This document shows positions 9,043-61,874 of a stretch of DNA of 64,000 nucleotides, in pieces. The translations under genes and the position numbers were made by a program. Position 1 is the first letter of the stretch. Every line of letters begins with the position of its first letter. The notes beneath the pieces were generated by a model. It was not told the origin of the DNA. It did not search any database and was given only the letters and a program-made list of their open reading frames with translations. This stretch comes from Siphonodentalium dalli (lineage: Eukaryota; Mollusca; Scaphopoda; Gadilida; Siphonodentaliidae), in the NCBI GenBank assembly GCA_032622095.1, contig CP136069.1, positions 51,940,760-52,004,759 on the forward strand, given 5' to 3'.

Positions 9043-12000
9043 GTAAGGTTATGGCAATGGAAGGCCAAATTTTCACTTTTAATAATTATTAAGTGCAAAT
9101 ATTTGTGCTTAAAGGGTACTGTACACTCAATCCGGCAATTTTTTGGGACCATTTGAGCCATGGATGAGTGCAAAATACACTCATTTACCATCTGATCATT
9201 ATAATTACCGTGTTGTTTGCATCGTTCATAGAGCACATGAGTGTATTCTGCACTCGTCTGTGACTCAAATTCATTCATTTGTTGCATATATTATGCCCAG
9301 TATAAAAGGAGATCATCCCATAAATGGCCAGATTCAGTGTACAGAACTTGGTCCTTCATATAATATTATATTGTCGGTTAATGATTTAATTATGTGTTTG
9401 TTGTGGAGAACCTGGTCCTTCATATAATATTATATTGTCGGTTAATGATTTAATTATGTGTTTGTTGTGGAGAACCTGGTCCGTCATATAATATTATATT
9501 GTCGGTTAATGATTTAATTATGTGTTTGTTGTGGAGAACCTGGTCCTTCATATAATATTATATTGTCGGTTAATGATTTAATTATGTGTTTGTTGTGGAG
9601 AACCTGGTCCGTCATATAATATTATATTGTCGGTTAATGATTTAATTATGTGTTTGTTGTGGAGAACCTGGTCCTTCATATAATATTATATTGTCGGTTA
9701 ATGATTTAATTATGTGTTTGTTGTGGAAAACCTGGTCCGTCATATATTATATTCTCGGTTAATGATTTAATTATGTGTTTGTTTCAGACACAGACGAGTG
9801 TAGCAGCGGGACTTCTCGGTGTCCAGAGAACAAGATTTGTCGGAATAAGCTTAGCGGGTATTCGTGTGACTGCCAAGCCAACTATATCAAACAGAGTAAT
9901 GGAACTTGTAAACTGGTTAACCAACTCACGCCCACAATAAAATCTGTACGACAAACCCCCAAGGAGACACAGAAGCCAGGTATACATATTTATAGAAAAG
10001 TATTTATGGGCACATAGAGTTTCTTATATTCATTATTGATAGTTAAAGAAATTTTGCATGTTCAAACAATTCACGCTACTGCCCAGTGGCGATAACCACG
10101 CCTGCGATAAATTGCCAGACTGAATTATAGCAGGTTAGACATCACACGCCGATATGTCCGACAACAAGGAACGACGTGTTTCAAATTTGGTGGACTTACC
10201 ACCAGAATTCGCTGGATTTTTCTTCAATTCGACTTGTACTTCATTGAAATCGCGACAACAAGAATACAATTACTTTAGTGAAGGCTACATACATTCAGTT
10301 TCAATGTTTAATTGCGACGACAAGCGCTTTATAGGGGCAAATTACCACCGAAGCATGATGAAAAATGAACCTGCACATGGGCGTCGATTTTGAGATACAA
10401 ACATGTTTCAGTATATTGAGAAATTATTTTTCATATCACAGTTCCCTATTATTCCATTGGTCTGTCATAATGTTTGTGTATGTAAGTCCACGTATAAATG
10501 CCATGAATACCATTTATTCACAAAATATACCAATAAATGTTGTATAATGTACCAAATCTAACCATCACAAATCCGAAAGCTATCAGGGAGAGGCGCCCTA
10601 ATCAGCCTGTATTAATCGATAACAGGTGAATTTAACAGGTGCTGTCATATACTTTGGCCATTGTAGTGTCCCTATTTCCCCAAACAAATCATCCCTTGGA
10701 GATTACAACACTATGTGGTCCATTATCTCAAATGTGTATATAGTTTGATTTGATATTTTTAATATAATAAGCTTATCTATAGCACTTCCTAATCCCCTCA
10801 TCGTATTTCCAGTTGTCACTTCTCTATCTCAGCGTGACATTTCCAACGTTCATAATTTACTAATCCAAAAAGCCCACAGGGCGAAGCTTTCGCATTCTGT
10901 TACTGTTATATTATTATATTGTGTCAACTAACATGAAACCAATACTCTTTTATACAAAACAAAATCAAAGCGACATAAAGTAAGCTGGTAAAATGAGTTG
11001 TTTTTGTCTAACCGCCTGTTCGCAGAAGCGACTATTGCTCCAGGCTGTATAATGCAATTATCTCATTGGCTCACACAGCTAATTGCGGTAGGGTCAATTG
11101 TAATGCAAACAAAAGTGTTACAGTTATTTGTTAACAAACATCGCTGTTTGCATAGTAAGCTCAAATATGTTAGTCTAACTTTGATTTTCCGAATATTTTT
11201 AATCCTTCCATGACTGGAGCTTCGTGAAATTTTCCGAAAACGCTGAGCCAATGCGAGGCTCCCTGTGGAGACTCGCATATATAAGAGATTGCATTGGCCT
11301 AACAATATTTACCTTGACCTTGTAAGTCAGTGTATTGTTATATATGTCAGGGTCCCTATGGGAGACACGTATATATAAGAGAATGCACTGGCACAGAGTC
11401 TTTAACCCTTTCAGTGCCAGGGGCCGATCTCATCGGCCCTAATTTACGGTCTGTAAAATCGGCCCTAAAAAAAAAATTTGTTTAGTTTTTTTTTAGATTT
11501 TTTTTTGGGTATGCTTAAGCATGCTATAGCGAATTTAAAAACAAACTGGATAAAACCTTAGGGGCATGTTATAACTCAAAACTATCACCAAGTATTCATA
11601 GTAATAAGTTTGATGCCCATGAAAAACGTAAGATTTCCTGGCACTAAACCTACCAAATAAGTCTGTTAAAGAATATAAGAAAAAATTATTAAAATTGTAA
11701 AAAACAATAACAAATGATGAAAAATTGTTAGGCCAATGCATTCTCTTATATATGCGAGGCGACCTATGGTCGACTCGCATATATAAGAGAATGCATTGGC
11801 ACAGGGTATATGGGTTGATACAAAAATCGGCCCTGGCAGTGAAAGGGTTAATGCTGCACCAGCGCAGCTCCCGTCATGAAAGAGTTTTATATCACATTTG
11901 TATTGAGCCTCATACAATTCAAGCATAATATCTTTACAGATTCTGGCAGAGAATTCTACGAGGATGTGTTTGGAGACTGGCTATTTGGGTCGGGACTGAA

Positions 12001-12064
12001 TCAGTCGGCTTCGACGACTTTAATTCTCATTATGCTGATGATACACGCAGCTTTCAGGCAATAA
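8884..12064 (+). CDS. 3' end of an EGF-domain, probably GPI-anchored surface protein (gene span of the three visible exons)
   Basis: Three plus-strand exons (8884-9042, 9788-9979, 11940-12064) join with phase-1 introns throughout: two EGF-like domains of six cysteines each, the second with the DTDEC calcium-binding start, a short Thr/Pro/Lys linker, and a last exon ending in a small-residue stretch and a hydrophobic tail before TAA. Secreted EGF proteins of this layout act outside the cell; the specific ligand or role is not visible. Upstream exons with the signal peptide must lie beyond the left edge or in the first 8.7 kb where I found none; if they lie to the left, the retroelement and the 35-bp satellite are inside its intron. 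An AATAAA at 12805-12810 is a distant polyadenylation candidate. Confidence 0.75.
9351..9787. repeat. 64-bp minisatellite, about 7 copies, ending at an EGF-exon acceptor
   Basis: The unit GGTCCTTCATATAATATTAT ... ATTATGTGTTTGTTGTGGAG repeats with a CTT/CGT variant that partly alternates. The last copy breaks off at GTGTTTGTTTCAG, the acceptor of the next exon. The unit contains the pyrimidine-tract sequence but no exon sequence. Confidence 0.9.
9788..9979 (+). CDS. EGF-gene exon: calcium-binding EGF domain and linker
   Basis: Acceptor TTTCAG before 9788 and donor CCAG|GTATAC after 9979; 192 nt, phase 1-1. It reads DTDECSSGTSRC, then CPENKIC, a GYSCDC turn and a final Cys: the six-cysteine pattern with the D-x-D-E-C calcium-binding start. 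After the domain comes a linker with Thr, Pro and Lys (about 25 residues). Confidence 0.88.
9980..11198. other. EGF-gene intron, no feature seen
   Basis: AT-rich sequence with several short ORFs that have neither splice support nor recognisable content. I saw no RNA gene or complete mobile element here. Confidence 0.5.
11199..11888. mobile_element. Family C TTAA element, copy C1, split by a family B element
   Basis: Left end TTAATCCTTCCATGACTGGA; right end GCTCCCGTCATGAAAGAGTT, an inverted match of the left end. Inside are two degenerate copies of the palindromic module with the CTCCC(T/A)(G/A)(T/G)GGGAG-type loop. A complete family B element sits at 11402-11851 in its TTAA near the right end (GTCTTTAATGCTGC). 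The right edge lies about 50 bp before the last EGF exon. Confidence 0.75.
11402..11851 (+). mobile_element. Family B TTAA element, copy B1
   Basis: TTAA flanks and inverted ends CCCTTTCAGTGCCAGGG / CCCTGGCAGTGAAAGGG. The left part has a GGCCGATCTCATCGGCC palindrome; the right part has one full copy of the CCAATGCATTCTC module followed by ATATGGGTTGATACAAAAAT. No coding capacity. Confidence 0.85.
11940..12064 (+). CDS. EGF-gene last exon: hydrophobic C-terminus
   Basis: Acceptor ATCTTTACAG before 11940; the phase-1 join with the previous exon gives ...KP-D-SGREFYEDVFGDW. The exon ends SGLNQSAST followed by the hydrophobic run TLILIMLMIHAAF, then RQ and TAA. A small-residue site followed by a short hydrophobic tail at the very C-terminus is the pattern of a GPI-anchor signal; a simple membrane anchor is the alternative. 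The exon was assigned by splice phase and tail logic, not by homology, so it is less certain than the EGF exons. Confidence 0.65.
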
Positions 12065-12124
12065 GCATCTATGGATATCCCGCTCAGCTGAACGACTGGA
12101 GCGTCTTGGTCCCCAGTCCTGCTG

Positions 12125-12440
12125 AATTGTCACTCTCATCGGTTTTGTTTGTGATAAAGTTACACCCAGGTTAAGCAAATCTCACAATATGAACATGATT
12201 TACCATTCTGAGCTTAGCAATAGAATGCACTCTATATTGTTAGGGAGTTTGTTCGTGATAAAGTTACACAGGTTCCCGAAATTGTGGTAACTTTATCACA
12301 AAAAGCCAGTGAGAGTGACCTATTCAGACCCAGTGCCCGGCCTGCTCACACAAACATCATGGAACCACGGCCCGGCCTGCTCACACAAACATCATGGAAC
12401 CACGGCCCGGCCTGCTCACACAAACATCATGGAACCACGG
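12125..12440. repeat. Short repeats downstream of the EGF gene
   Basis: GTGATAAAGTTAC occurs directly twice (about 12150 and 12255) and once inverted (about 12290). Three copies of a 35-bp unit (GGCCTGCTCACACAAACATC plus ATGGAACCACGGCCC) follow at 12339-12440. No gene seen. Confidence 0.7.
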
Positions 12441-13084
12441 TTTTCATCGGTCAAGCAATGTTGTGTTTCAAGTCCATTTATAGGAATTAGTCTGTCAAAA
12501 AAATATTTTTTTTATCGTCATATTACTAATAATATATGTCTAACAGACCCATTTCGCCAAGAAAATTCAAAATCGAGCAGATGGTATTTTTATTTATTAT
12601 GATATTTAAAAAATCAAGGAAATATCCGAAGTGCGATCACATGACCACAACGCGGTCGCATGACACCGATCATCTGCATAGACGCTTACCGGTGACAGCG
12701 GTGGGTGGAGCTTGAAATAATTCCACCAATCGCGTAACAAGCTCATAAATTACGTATAAAATATTGCAGTGGCCGTTTAATTACCAAGGCCTTTACAATC
12801 ACAGAATAAAACTGTTTGAATGTGCCGTATTATGAACTGGATTGGATTCGCTAGAATGTTGAATTATATAACGAATTGTGAAATGAGATTCATTTATGCA
12901 GAAATGCAATGAGCGAGCGGAATTCCGTGCGAAACTAATTTAATTGTTTCTGAAAGAATACAAGTTAGGCCATATAACTTCTTCTTCGTTGTACATATGG
13001 TACCAATTTCGGAAGCTATAGTTTACACACTAGTGTCATCCCGTTGTGCGCTATACACAAGGGATGATCAGTGGGGCCCCAGAT

Positions 13085-13221
13085 CATTTTTGGAAAGTCA
13101 GGATGCGTGGTGTGATCGTCATGGTGGCGCGTGCGTGATGTATATTATATTTTGATTGTATTTTGTCTTGTATGTCATTTCTTGACGAAGGCAATAAAAC
13201 TATTTGAATTGAATTGAACAA
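13085..13221 (+). mobile_element. LINE-like 3' tail
   Basis: A short segment ends in GACGAAGGCAATAAAACTAT then TTGAATTGAATTGAAC. An AATAAA followed by a short tandem TTGAA tail is typical of 3' ends of CR1/L2-type non-LTR elements in molluscs; the family name is not certain. No coding part remains. Confidence 0.45.
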
Positions 13222-14690
13222 ATGGGGTGTGATTAAAAAGGTGGTGGTTATTATACTAGTATACATGTATCATGATGACTTATATCCGTCATAATAATGT
13301 TCCTGTCTGTTTCTTCACATGAAACATTTTGTGTGGAGAAGTGCACGACTGTGAACAGCTTGCTAAAATCCTTCCAATCAAGATCGATATGTGCGTAAAC
13401 AAAATAATTCACCACTGACTGTCGAAACTACAATAATTATTAATTAGGCTGCAGTTTGGCATAACGACATTTTTTTTTAATTGAATATTAGGCTAGCCTG
13501 GCATTGTTTTTCAGTTTGTGTTCGTTTTACTTTTTTTTTTCTTCATTTTATTTTACGTTTTGATGGCAGATATTGACTTTCTAGAGAGGATTTTTTCAAT
13601 TGTTAGCCTAGAAAAAATCCAAAGATTGCCTCTAATAAAGAGCGTCCATGTTTTTGTCGCAGTATAAACAATAAAGAACGTTTTCAATTATGAACGTACT
13701 CTATTTCGATAAGTCATGGATGATTTTGTATGTGGTATTGTGACATTTAGATATAAAGAGCGTCCATGCTTCCGTCTCCCAAAAGTGGTAGACAATAAAG
13801 AGCGTTCTAAATTACGCGCTGTGTTCTCTTTTTGGAGGTACTTAATAATGGATCGCTAGCCCGCCCACAACCAAACACACTACATTTAATAGGCATATTG
13901 GCATATGTGGAGATGACAGATACTCGGGATATTTGTATCGAAAGTAAAACAACAAAAAACACAAACGCCCAGTGTTTGTATAACATTTGGGCGCTTCTTA
14001 TGTATGACCAGGTGAATGCGATCCTCTGTCGCCCTTTCTATTCACTTTGGGGCATTTTACAGCGCAAACAAGTTTGCAACCGACACTGATGAATAATCAG
14101 TGAGTGATTACAAATTACTGAGTGAATACTTCTACTGCCATCTATTCAACAAAGCAGACACGTGGCGGCATGTTATTAATGCTACAAAAACAACAATCTA
14201 GGCTCTACTAATTACTTTATTCACATAATTATTGTTTTCTATTCCAGATAAACGGCCAAAGCGGCCACACTATCTTTATTAATTAGATAACACATTGAAT
14301 AGCGACGCAATCTATACACCACAGGCGCATATATGACTTATACACCGCGCGCGCACACAGATTCCGCATTTTAGTATCGGCTGATTACGATTACGTAATC
14401 GTAGTCGGCGCAATATAAACTCCGGCTCCGAATCTGTGTTTTTAATTTGCTCTCCCACAACTACGTCACTCGTAGTTCAGTCACGGAAATCTCCGAATAC
14501 CAGTGGTGGTATTATTTATTTATTTTACGGGTTATTTATTATGCGATCAGAATGGGACTTGGATCATTTTAATCACAACAGGGAGGGCTTTCCGATTGCG
14601 TTTTGTAGTTTCTAGACCGAATAAATCCTTTAAGTCTGGTGAAATGGGGTGTCAGTGCCATTCGATTCGTGCCTGCATTTGAGACATGAA
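13222..14690. other. Intergenic stretch, little to report
   Basis: Contains a repeated AATAAAGAGCGTCCATG block (about 13634 and 13756) alternating with AATAAAGA(A/G)CGTT(T/C)T, and a GATTACG/CGTAATC palindrome near 14375-14400. No supported gene. Confidence 0.5.
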
Positions 14691-14699
14691 TATAACTAA

Positions 14700-15070
14700 T
14701 GAAAAACATGGCCACCGACAGTCATCTTGGATTTTACGCTTTGTGTGACTATAATCCGTTAGCTTTAGATGAGATATATCAAATTTGAACAACTTTCCAT
14801 CAAAAACATGACCGCCAGCAGCCAACTTAGATTTTACTCTTTGCGCTGGCCATGTTTTTCATCTGAAATTGTAACATTTGATAAATACCATCTAGAGGCG
14901 ATCCTAAACATGCCTGTAATTTGAAATCCAAGATGGCTGCTGGCGGCCATGTTTTTTAACGTATTTCGGAAAAAAATGATTGCTCCCATCTAGAATTCAC
15001 CAAAAAGATCCATATGAAGATTGGTGACGATTGGATGAGAGATGTGACTTGTTGGGTGTGCAAATGGAAA
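14700..15070. repeat. Dispersed AAGATGGCTGCTGG repeat, second site
   Basis: Diverged units in both orientations around the word AAGATGGCTGCTGGCGGCCA and a GATCCATATGAAGATTGGTG block. The same units are at 7.3 and 23.8 kb. Confidence 0.6.
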
Positions 15071-15913
15071 TTGCTGATGCCGACAACCCATTCAATAGCT
15101 CAAACTTTACTTTGTCAACTTAATATCAAGTTGAGCTAAAAAGGGGGTATAATGAATTTCCCATGTTTCCCTCCAAGTTGGTACATTGTTAGGATAGTAC
15201 TATGATCTAATGTGTAAGTTAATTCCCCATGTTTCCCTCCAGGCTGTTAACTGATTAGAACATTACTCAAAATATTTGACAAGGCCGAAAAAATGAGAAT
15301 AAGATATGCGTGAGAATCATGATATTGTTTATTACATTGTGGTATCAGGACACACAAAACATTGATGACTACAGTCAGACAATATGAATTGATAACAACA
15401 ATAATGTTCCCAAAAGAAATGTGAAAATGACTACTTTTCAGTGGCATATCCATGACATATTGGAGAAATGTATTAAAATAGAACTCATTAAATAAAATCT
15501 ATGTGCCAAAGGAACGGCATGCTGGATTCTATTAAAGTTGTGAGGACATTGAAAAAATATTTAGTGACATGAACTGTATTAGAAATCTCTAAAATGTTGG
15601 AACACAAATTCAGGGTTCAAAACCGCCAGGTATTAAAAACAATATTGCTTTTAAATTGTTTTTATTTTGCATTACTATTGGCTTGTCACATATAAAAAGG
15701 GAAATTTGATACGAACCAAAGTGACATACAAAATAGCCTTATAAATAGGAGACAAAGTCTGTCCTTATAGTAAAATTGATTATGCTTTTTATTGTGATGA
15801 TCCAAATAATAAAAACTATTTGAATCAAATTTATCAAACTCATTTCATAAAATCTTATATCCTAACATAACTCGTTGGAGATCCTCTATATAAGGTATGA
15901 ATATGATTGGCTG

Positions 15914-16070
15914 TTAACCCTTTCAGTGCCAGGTCGATTTTTGTATCAACCCATATACCCTGTGCCAATGCATTCTCTTATATATGCGAGTCGACCATAG
16001 GTCGCCTCGCATATATAAGAGAATGCATTGGCCTAACAATTTTTTTTTTGTTACAATTTTTTACAATTTA
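15914..16070 (-). mobile_element. Family B TTAA element, copy B2, 3'-truncated
   Basis: Left end TTAACCCTTTCAGTGCCAGG, then TTTTTGTATCAACCCATATA and one palindromic module (15965-16032). The sequence after the T-rich stretch at about 16070 has no family B match, so the other end is lost. Confidence 0.7.
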
Positions 16071-16139
16071 TATTTGCGTTGAATGATTGCCTCTTCAAAG
16101 TTCATAATTCCTGTCTCTTATTGAACTGAATGGCTCGTT

Positions 16140-17050
16140 CTGAAATAAGACGATGTCACTGCAATATATTGAAATAATTGGTGGAGACATTAATAACCAG
16201 TGTTATGGTTGCCCGATATATATTCAGATGATATCACTGCCGTATGTTGAGATAATCGGAGACCATTAAATAATAACGATACTTATAATAGCAGCATATA
16301 ATCCATAAATTCACTGCCGTGTGTTGAGATAATCGGTGGATACCATTAACCCTTTCATGATGGGAGCAGTAAACCCATAGAGCACCCCACATAGACTGGA
16401 GCAGACAACACTCTGTAGTGCATGGTTCCATCTGTGTGAGGCTCCCTGAGGGTTAAACATTAAACTTTATACACATCTCTCGCCTCAGTTTATATCCCTT
16501 TAATGACGGGAGCTGGGCTGGTGCAGCATTAAAAATCATGTGCCAGTGCTGTGCGTTGTCTTATATATGTGAGTCTCCCATAGGGAGCCTCGTATATATA
16601 AGAAAATACACTGTCTTACAACGTCAAGGTATATATTGTTAGGCCCCTGTATTCTCTTATGTATGGGGGACTAGTCTATATAAGAGAATGTATTGGCACA
16701 GGTTTTTTTGCAAATTTTCAGAAAGATCCAGTCATGGAAGGGTTTAATGATAGTTATGAAAGCAGCATATAATCCATGAATTCACTGCCGTATGTTCAGA
16801 TAAATGCTGGATACCATTGACATGTGTTATGGTAGCTTTATATATTCTGACGTCACTTCTCAATAATACACAGAGACCAATGAATAACCAGTGTTATGGT
16901 AGACCAGCATATAATATGATGTCACTTCCCAATAATCTGTGAAGACCAATGAATAACATGTGTTATGGTAGACCGGCATATATTCTGATGACGCCACTGC
17001 TATTTCAATAATCTGTGGAGACCAATGAAGGATGACCAGCATAATAGCGG
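16140..17050. repeat. Decayed tandem repeat of about 70-85 bp interrupted by family C elements
   Basis: Units with GTGTTATGGTAG(A)C, a GATGTCACTTC or similar block, AATAATC(T/G)GTG(G/A)AGACCA and ATGAATAAC recur irregularly at 16.14-16.35 kb and 16.78-17.05 kb. A short TTAA element (16348-16457, with a CCCACATAGACTGGAGCAGA hairpin) and a family C copy (about 16498-16747) lie in the middle. Confidence 0.6.
16498..16747. mobile_element. Family C TTAA element, copy C3
   Basis: Left end CCCTTTAATGACGGGAGCTG, right end CCAGTCATGGAAGGGTTTAA, with two degenerate palindromic modules between them (loops CTCCCATAGGGAG and a shorter one). The left TTAA has mutated. Confidence 0.65.
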
Positions 17051-17373
17051 CAGCATGGCAATCTGTGAAACATAAATAATTATAAACGAATAAAGTGAAG
17101 AGCAAAACAGATCAACTCAAGAATAACAAATGGTGCATATTGCATCTTCTGTAAACTTGAAAAGAATCAAGGGTCCACAATTTCTATATTTGTTAACCGA
17201 ATCACAAAATTCATTCATAATGAGTCTCAGTACATCTTAGAGATACTTCACAACCATTTTGGTTCAAATCAGCGACAACAAAAAAATTGACAAATTTTGC
17301 CCCTCCCCTTGCCCGGACAAATTTGAGCGGACATTTGTCAAAATTTCCTGGTTTCGTCTTCTGTCTATTGCAG

Positions 17374-17379
17374 TTTATT
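17374..17379 (-). promoter_or_regulatory. Candidate ILF2 polyadenylation signal (AATAAA)
   Basis: AATAAA on the minus strand about 220 nt after the ILF2 stop codon, in a plausible 3' UTR distance. It is a candidate by position only. Confidence 0.4.
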
Positions 17380-17600
17380 GATGTTAAAAAGAATGAGTTA
17401 TTACTAGAGATATATATTGAAGACATGTCCCCCAAATTAAGTGCTATACATGTACATATATCAGGTGATGCAATTGATACACAATGGGATTTTCTGCACA
17501 ACTACATGTTCTATACATTATCTAAACATGGTATGACAATGTGTAGTATGAAACCCCCAACCCCACCCCCCCCCCAGGTCTTCTACCAACCTTATATTTA

Positions 17601-58750
<41,150 letters not shown>

Positions 58751-58912
58751 CTGCAAAGAGAAAATCAGCACATCAACTTCAAGTGACCCAAGGCACTCAC
58801 AGTTACAGTAATGCTCTAATTAATCGACCCCATACCTGAAAAGTTACCCATAATTCTGCTGTGGTTAAGGGGTCAATTAATTAGAGCACTACTGTACATG
58901 TAAGATAAGATA

Positions 58913-59157
58913 AACAAGCCTTGAAATAGTTTGTCTGTCATTTGCAGAATGAGGTCCCCAGAGGGTAAATTACCCCACATAGCAGGCTAGCATCACCAAA
59001 TTCACCCTCTGGGGACCTCATTCTGCTTACACCTCAGCAGAATGAGGTTCCCAGAGGGTGAATTTGGTGATGCTAGCCTACTATGCGGGGTAGCATCACT
59101 AAATTCACCCTCTGGGGACCTCATTCTGCAAATGACAGACACACTATTTCAAGGCTT
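58913..59157. mobile_element. Family D element, compact copy
   Basis: Ends CAAGCCTTGAAATAGTTTGT and ACACTATTTCAAGGCTTG with two palindromic arms back to back (CTCATTCTGCTTACACCTCA between them). It lacks the usual middle. Upstream of ILF2. Confidence 0.8.
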
Positions 59158-59951
59158 GAAGATAAATTTTATTTAAAAGTTGGAGGTAATAATATTATAC
59201 AAACACAACCTTTTGACTGACTGCCTAACTGTAACAGTTAAAAAAATTATTTATCAAGTAATAAAATTAATATTTATTACTAAAAATGCCACTTACAGTA
59301 ATAAAAGAGAAAAGGAAATTAGAATTGGCTTGAATTTCATGTTTCAGAGCTTTTGGAATACTTTCAACAGTTAGCCAAAATTTTTCTCCTGTTATAATAA
59401 TATAGTGTTACTTCTTTGTCACCTACATGTAGTCCAATCCAGTAGTCCAGAGACTCCCCAAACCCCCCTGTCAGCATATACATGTAGTATATGCACTCCG
59501 GCCCATCCCAGGACATAACTAAGGATTTAAAATGGTTAAAATTTATTGCACCCTGATATTCTCCGGAAGGGCATTGAAAGAGGATGGGGTAGCATTTTTT
59601 AATTTAATTTTTTATTTTAAAATATATGTTAACACTTTACCCAACAGAACGGCCCTGTGCCAATGCATTCTCTTATATATGCGAGTCGACCATAGGTCGC
59701 CTCGCATATATAAGAGAATACATTGGCTTAACACATATTAAAAATGATAAAATTGTCAAAGAATGTAGAAAAATATTTTTAAAATTGTTAAAAAATGTAA
59801 GAAAAAATTATAAAATTGTTAAAGAATGTAAGAAAAAATAGTAAAAAGTGTTAAAAAAAGATTTTTTTAGGCCAATGAATTCTCTTATATATGCGAGGCG
59901 ACCTATGGTCGACTCGCATATATAAGAGAATGCATTGGCACAGGGCATAAC

Positions 59952-61066
59952 TAGGGTCCTGCGAATATTCGATATTCGATTCGATTCGAAAGTCAAATTC
60001 GATTCGAATTCGATTCGAAATTGCCAACTCGAAATTTCGAATATACACTGATAGAAAAGTAGGCTGTTTACGGACAAGTACACACGTTGATCTTAGCTGG
60101 TTTTTTTTGCCATATAATTAGAGAAAATGATGTATATAATATATGCACCTTATAATTCTTGTTGTACGTCGCGATTATATATATTAAATATAATAAGCAA
60201 TTGGCCACTATAGGACGACTAAATACATCTGAATTCTAGCTTTGAACAAGGTAGCCAAAAGCTCGGAGATCGCCGATGGTCCGACGACGTGCGTAAATTA
60301 TATTAGCCATGAGACAAAGCAACCGCTAGCGTTATCCGCCGTCTATCTGTCTCAGATTCTGCGTCATGTAATATAGCTGAGAATTTAAACAACACGGTAT
60401 TGAAAACTGCATTTTGGTCGTATTTTCTTTTGAAGTTGACTTTCAGTTTCGGAGCATTCCTTGACAGTTGACAATATGTCCGTTATTCATGTTTATTTTA
60501 AACATGATAAAGCTGCAGGCAGGGACTTACACGTGTGATGGATGCAAAATGGTGTATAAATCGCAAGCATCTGGGACAACGCCGGATCCATCTATGGAAT
60601 CAACTGTCCAAGAAGCATCCATGAAGCACTCCATAAACAGGCTACCCTGCGACTGTTGTTGCATCTTCAAGTTTATAACAATGGGTGATTCCAAATGTCG
60701 ATTTGAAATTTTGCATATACATGCAAACTGTATAAATTTCGCGTGATTTTAGTTCCGATAATCAGTTTAGTGGTTATATATTAATCATCGTGACGGCCGC
60801 ACAGACGTTTTAATCTGTTTTTTTTTCTCTCGACAATTATCATTTGAAGTTAATAGTATTGCAAACGACGGTTCATCACTACATAAGTTATGATGGAACT
60901 TCGTGCATGTAGTTCATAGAACGTTTCACAAATCGACTAATCGTTTACAAAACATGCCCAATTGAGAATGCAACACACAGATATGATTCGATTCGATATT
61001 CGATTCGATTTCCTGAACTCGATTCGATATTCGATTCGATCAAAATCTCCAATTCGCAGGACCCTA
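59952..61066. mobile_element. hAT-type element, copy 2 (1115 bp), with transposase relic
   Basis: Ends TAGGGTCCTGCGAATATTCG and GAATTGCGAGGACCCTA-type (ATTCGCAGGACCCTA), with an exact 8-bp duplication GGCATAAC at 59944-59951 and 61067-61074. Iterated ATTCGATTCGA words lie inside both ends, as in copy 1; the two are members of one family. Confidence 0.9.
60500..60640 (+). pseudogene. Relic of a BED-type zinc finger of a hAT transposase
   Basis: TYTCDGCKMVYKSQASGTT gives the C-x2-C half of a BED finger. The following HLWNQLSKKHP, with the expected His spacing, is one frame away, so a small indel breaks the reading frame between them, and a TGA follows the KKHP. BED fingers bind DNA at the N-terminus of hAT transposases. 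No other part of the transposase is recognisable in the 1.1-kb element. Confidence 0.6.
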
Positions 61067-61303
61067 GGCATAACTATAACCATCACAATGTGGTCAATGA
61101 ACCGGTTCCAATGATATCCATATTTGTATGGTGTTAGTGAGACAGACCGAAGATATTTTAGGCTGTTGAAGCTTTATTTGGGCGTTTTTGGCCGTTTTGT
61201 TGGGTAAAGTAAAAACATGACCACTAAGACCAAAGGAGAAAATATTTGTGGTTGGGGTCCAGATGTTAGCCAATGAAGGATTATCAAGAATTGTTCAATG
61301 CAT

Positions 61304-61872
61304 AACTTGCTTTTCAAATTAATCACATTTTGAATGTAGTGAAATACAAAATACACTTCTACTCTGAAGTGTGGCCTAAGGCCAAAAAAAAAAACCTCTT
61401 TGTTTCCGATACCCTGCCTGGCTGAGATTTTCTTGCATGCCTCAATTTTTTATTTTTTTTCTCCTTCTAGACTATAGTTACCTGTTTAGAGTGTCAATGT
61501 GAATATTTATAATTTTTTCTCAATCACAAAAGCACAACAGTTGGTTATTAAGTTCAACGTTGGTAGAGATCTTACTGCAGAGTGAATGATTGAAGGGACA
61601 GCATGTTTTTATCAAATGCTTGGCTCATATTCAATACACATTGATCTACCATATTCCATGGGACCGTGACTACACTATTAAATCGCTCACAGCTAAAAGG
61701 TTTTTATAAAAAAAAATTGTAAAAAAAATAAATCCCTGCCTGCCTGTCTGGAAAATTATCCCAATGTTATCGGAAACAGAGAAGTTTTTTGTTTTGGCCT
61801 AACTTGCTTTTCAAATTAATCACATTTTGAATGTAGTGAAATACAAAATACACTTCTAATCGTAAGTGTGGT
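61304..61872. repeat. Direct repeat of about 57-68 bp flanking a GGCCAAAA/TTTTGGCC element
   Basis: AACTTGCTTTTCAAATTAAT through AAAATACACTTCT is repeated at 61304 and 61801. Between the copies lies an element with inverted ends AAGGCCAAAAAAAA...GTTTCCGATA and TATCGGAAAC...TTTTGGCCTA. A single similar end occurs at about 34412-34450. Confidence 0.6.
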
Positions 61873-61874
61873 CT

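Larger units (their letters stand above)
59629..61211 (+). mobile_element. Family A TTAA element, copy A10, split by a hAT element
   Basis: Left end TTAACACTTTACCCAACAGA; right end TGTTGGGTAAAG with the terminal GGTTAA lost (GTAAAA). Both modules are present with small changes. After the second module, GGCATAAC is duplicated around a hAT element, and the right part resumes at 61067. Confidence 0.82.

Noticed and set aside
60468-60746. A 92-codon ORF as a small zinc-finger gene
   Set aside because: Only the first half of a BED finger is in this frame, the second half is one frame away, and it lies inside a hAT element.
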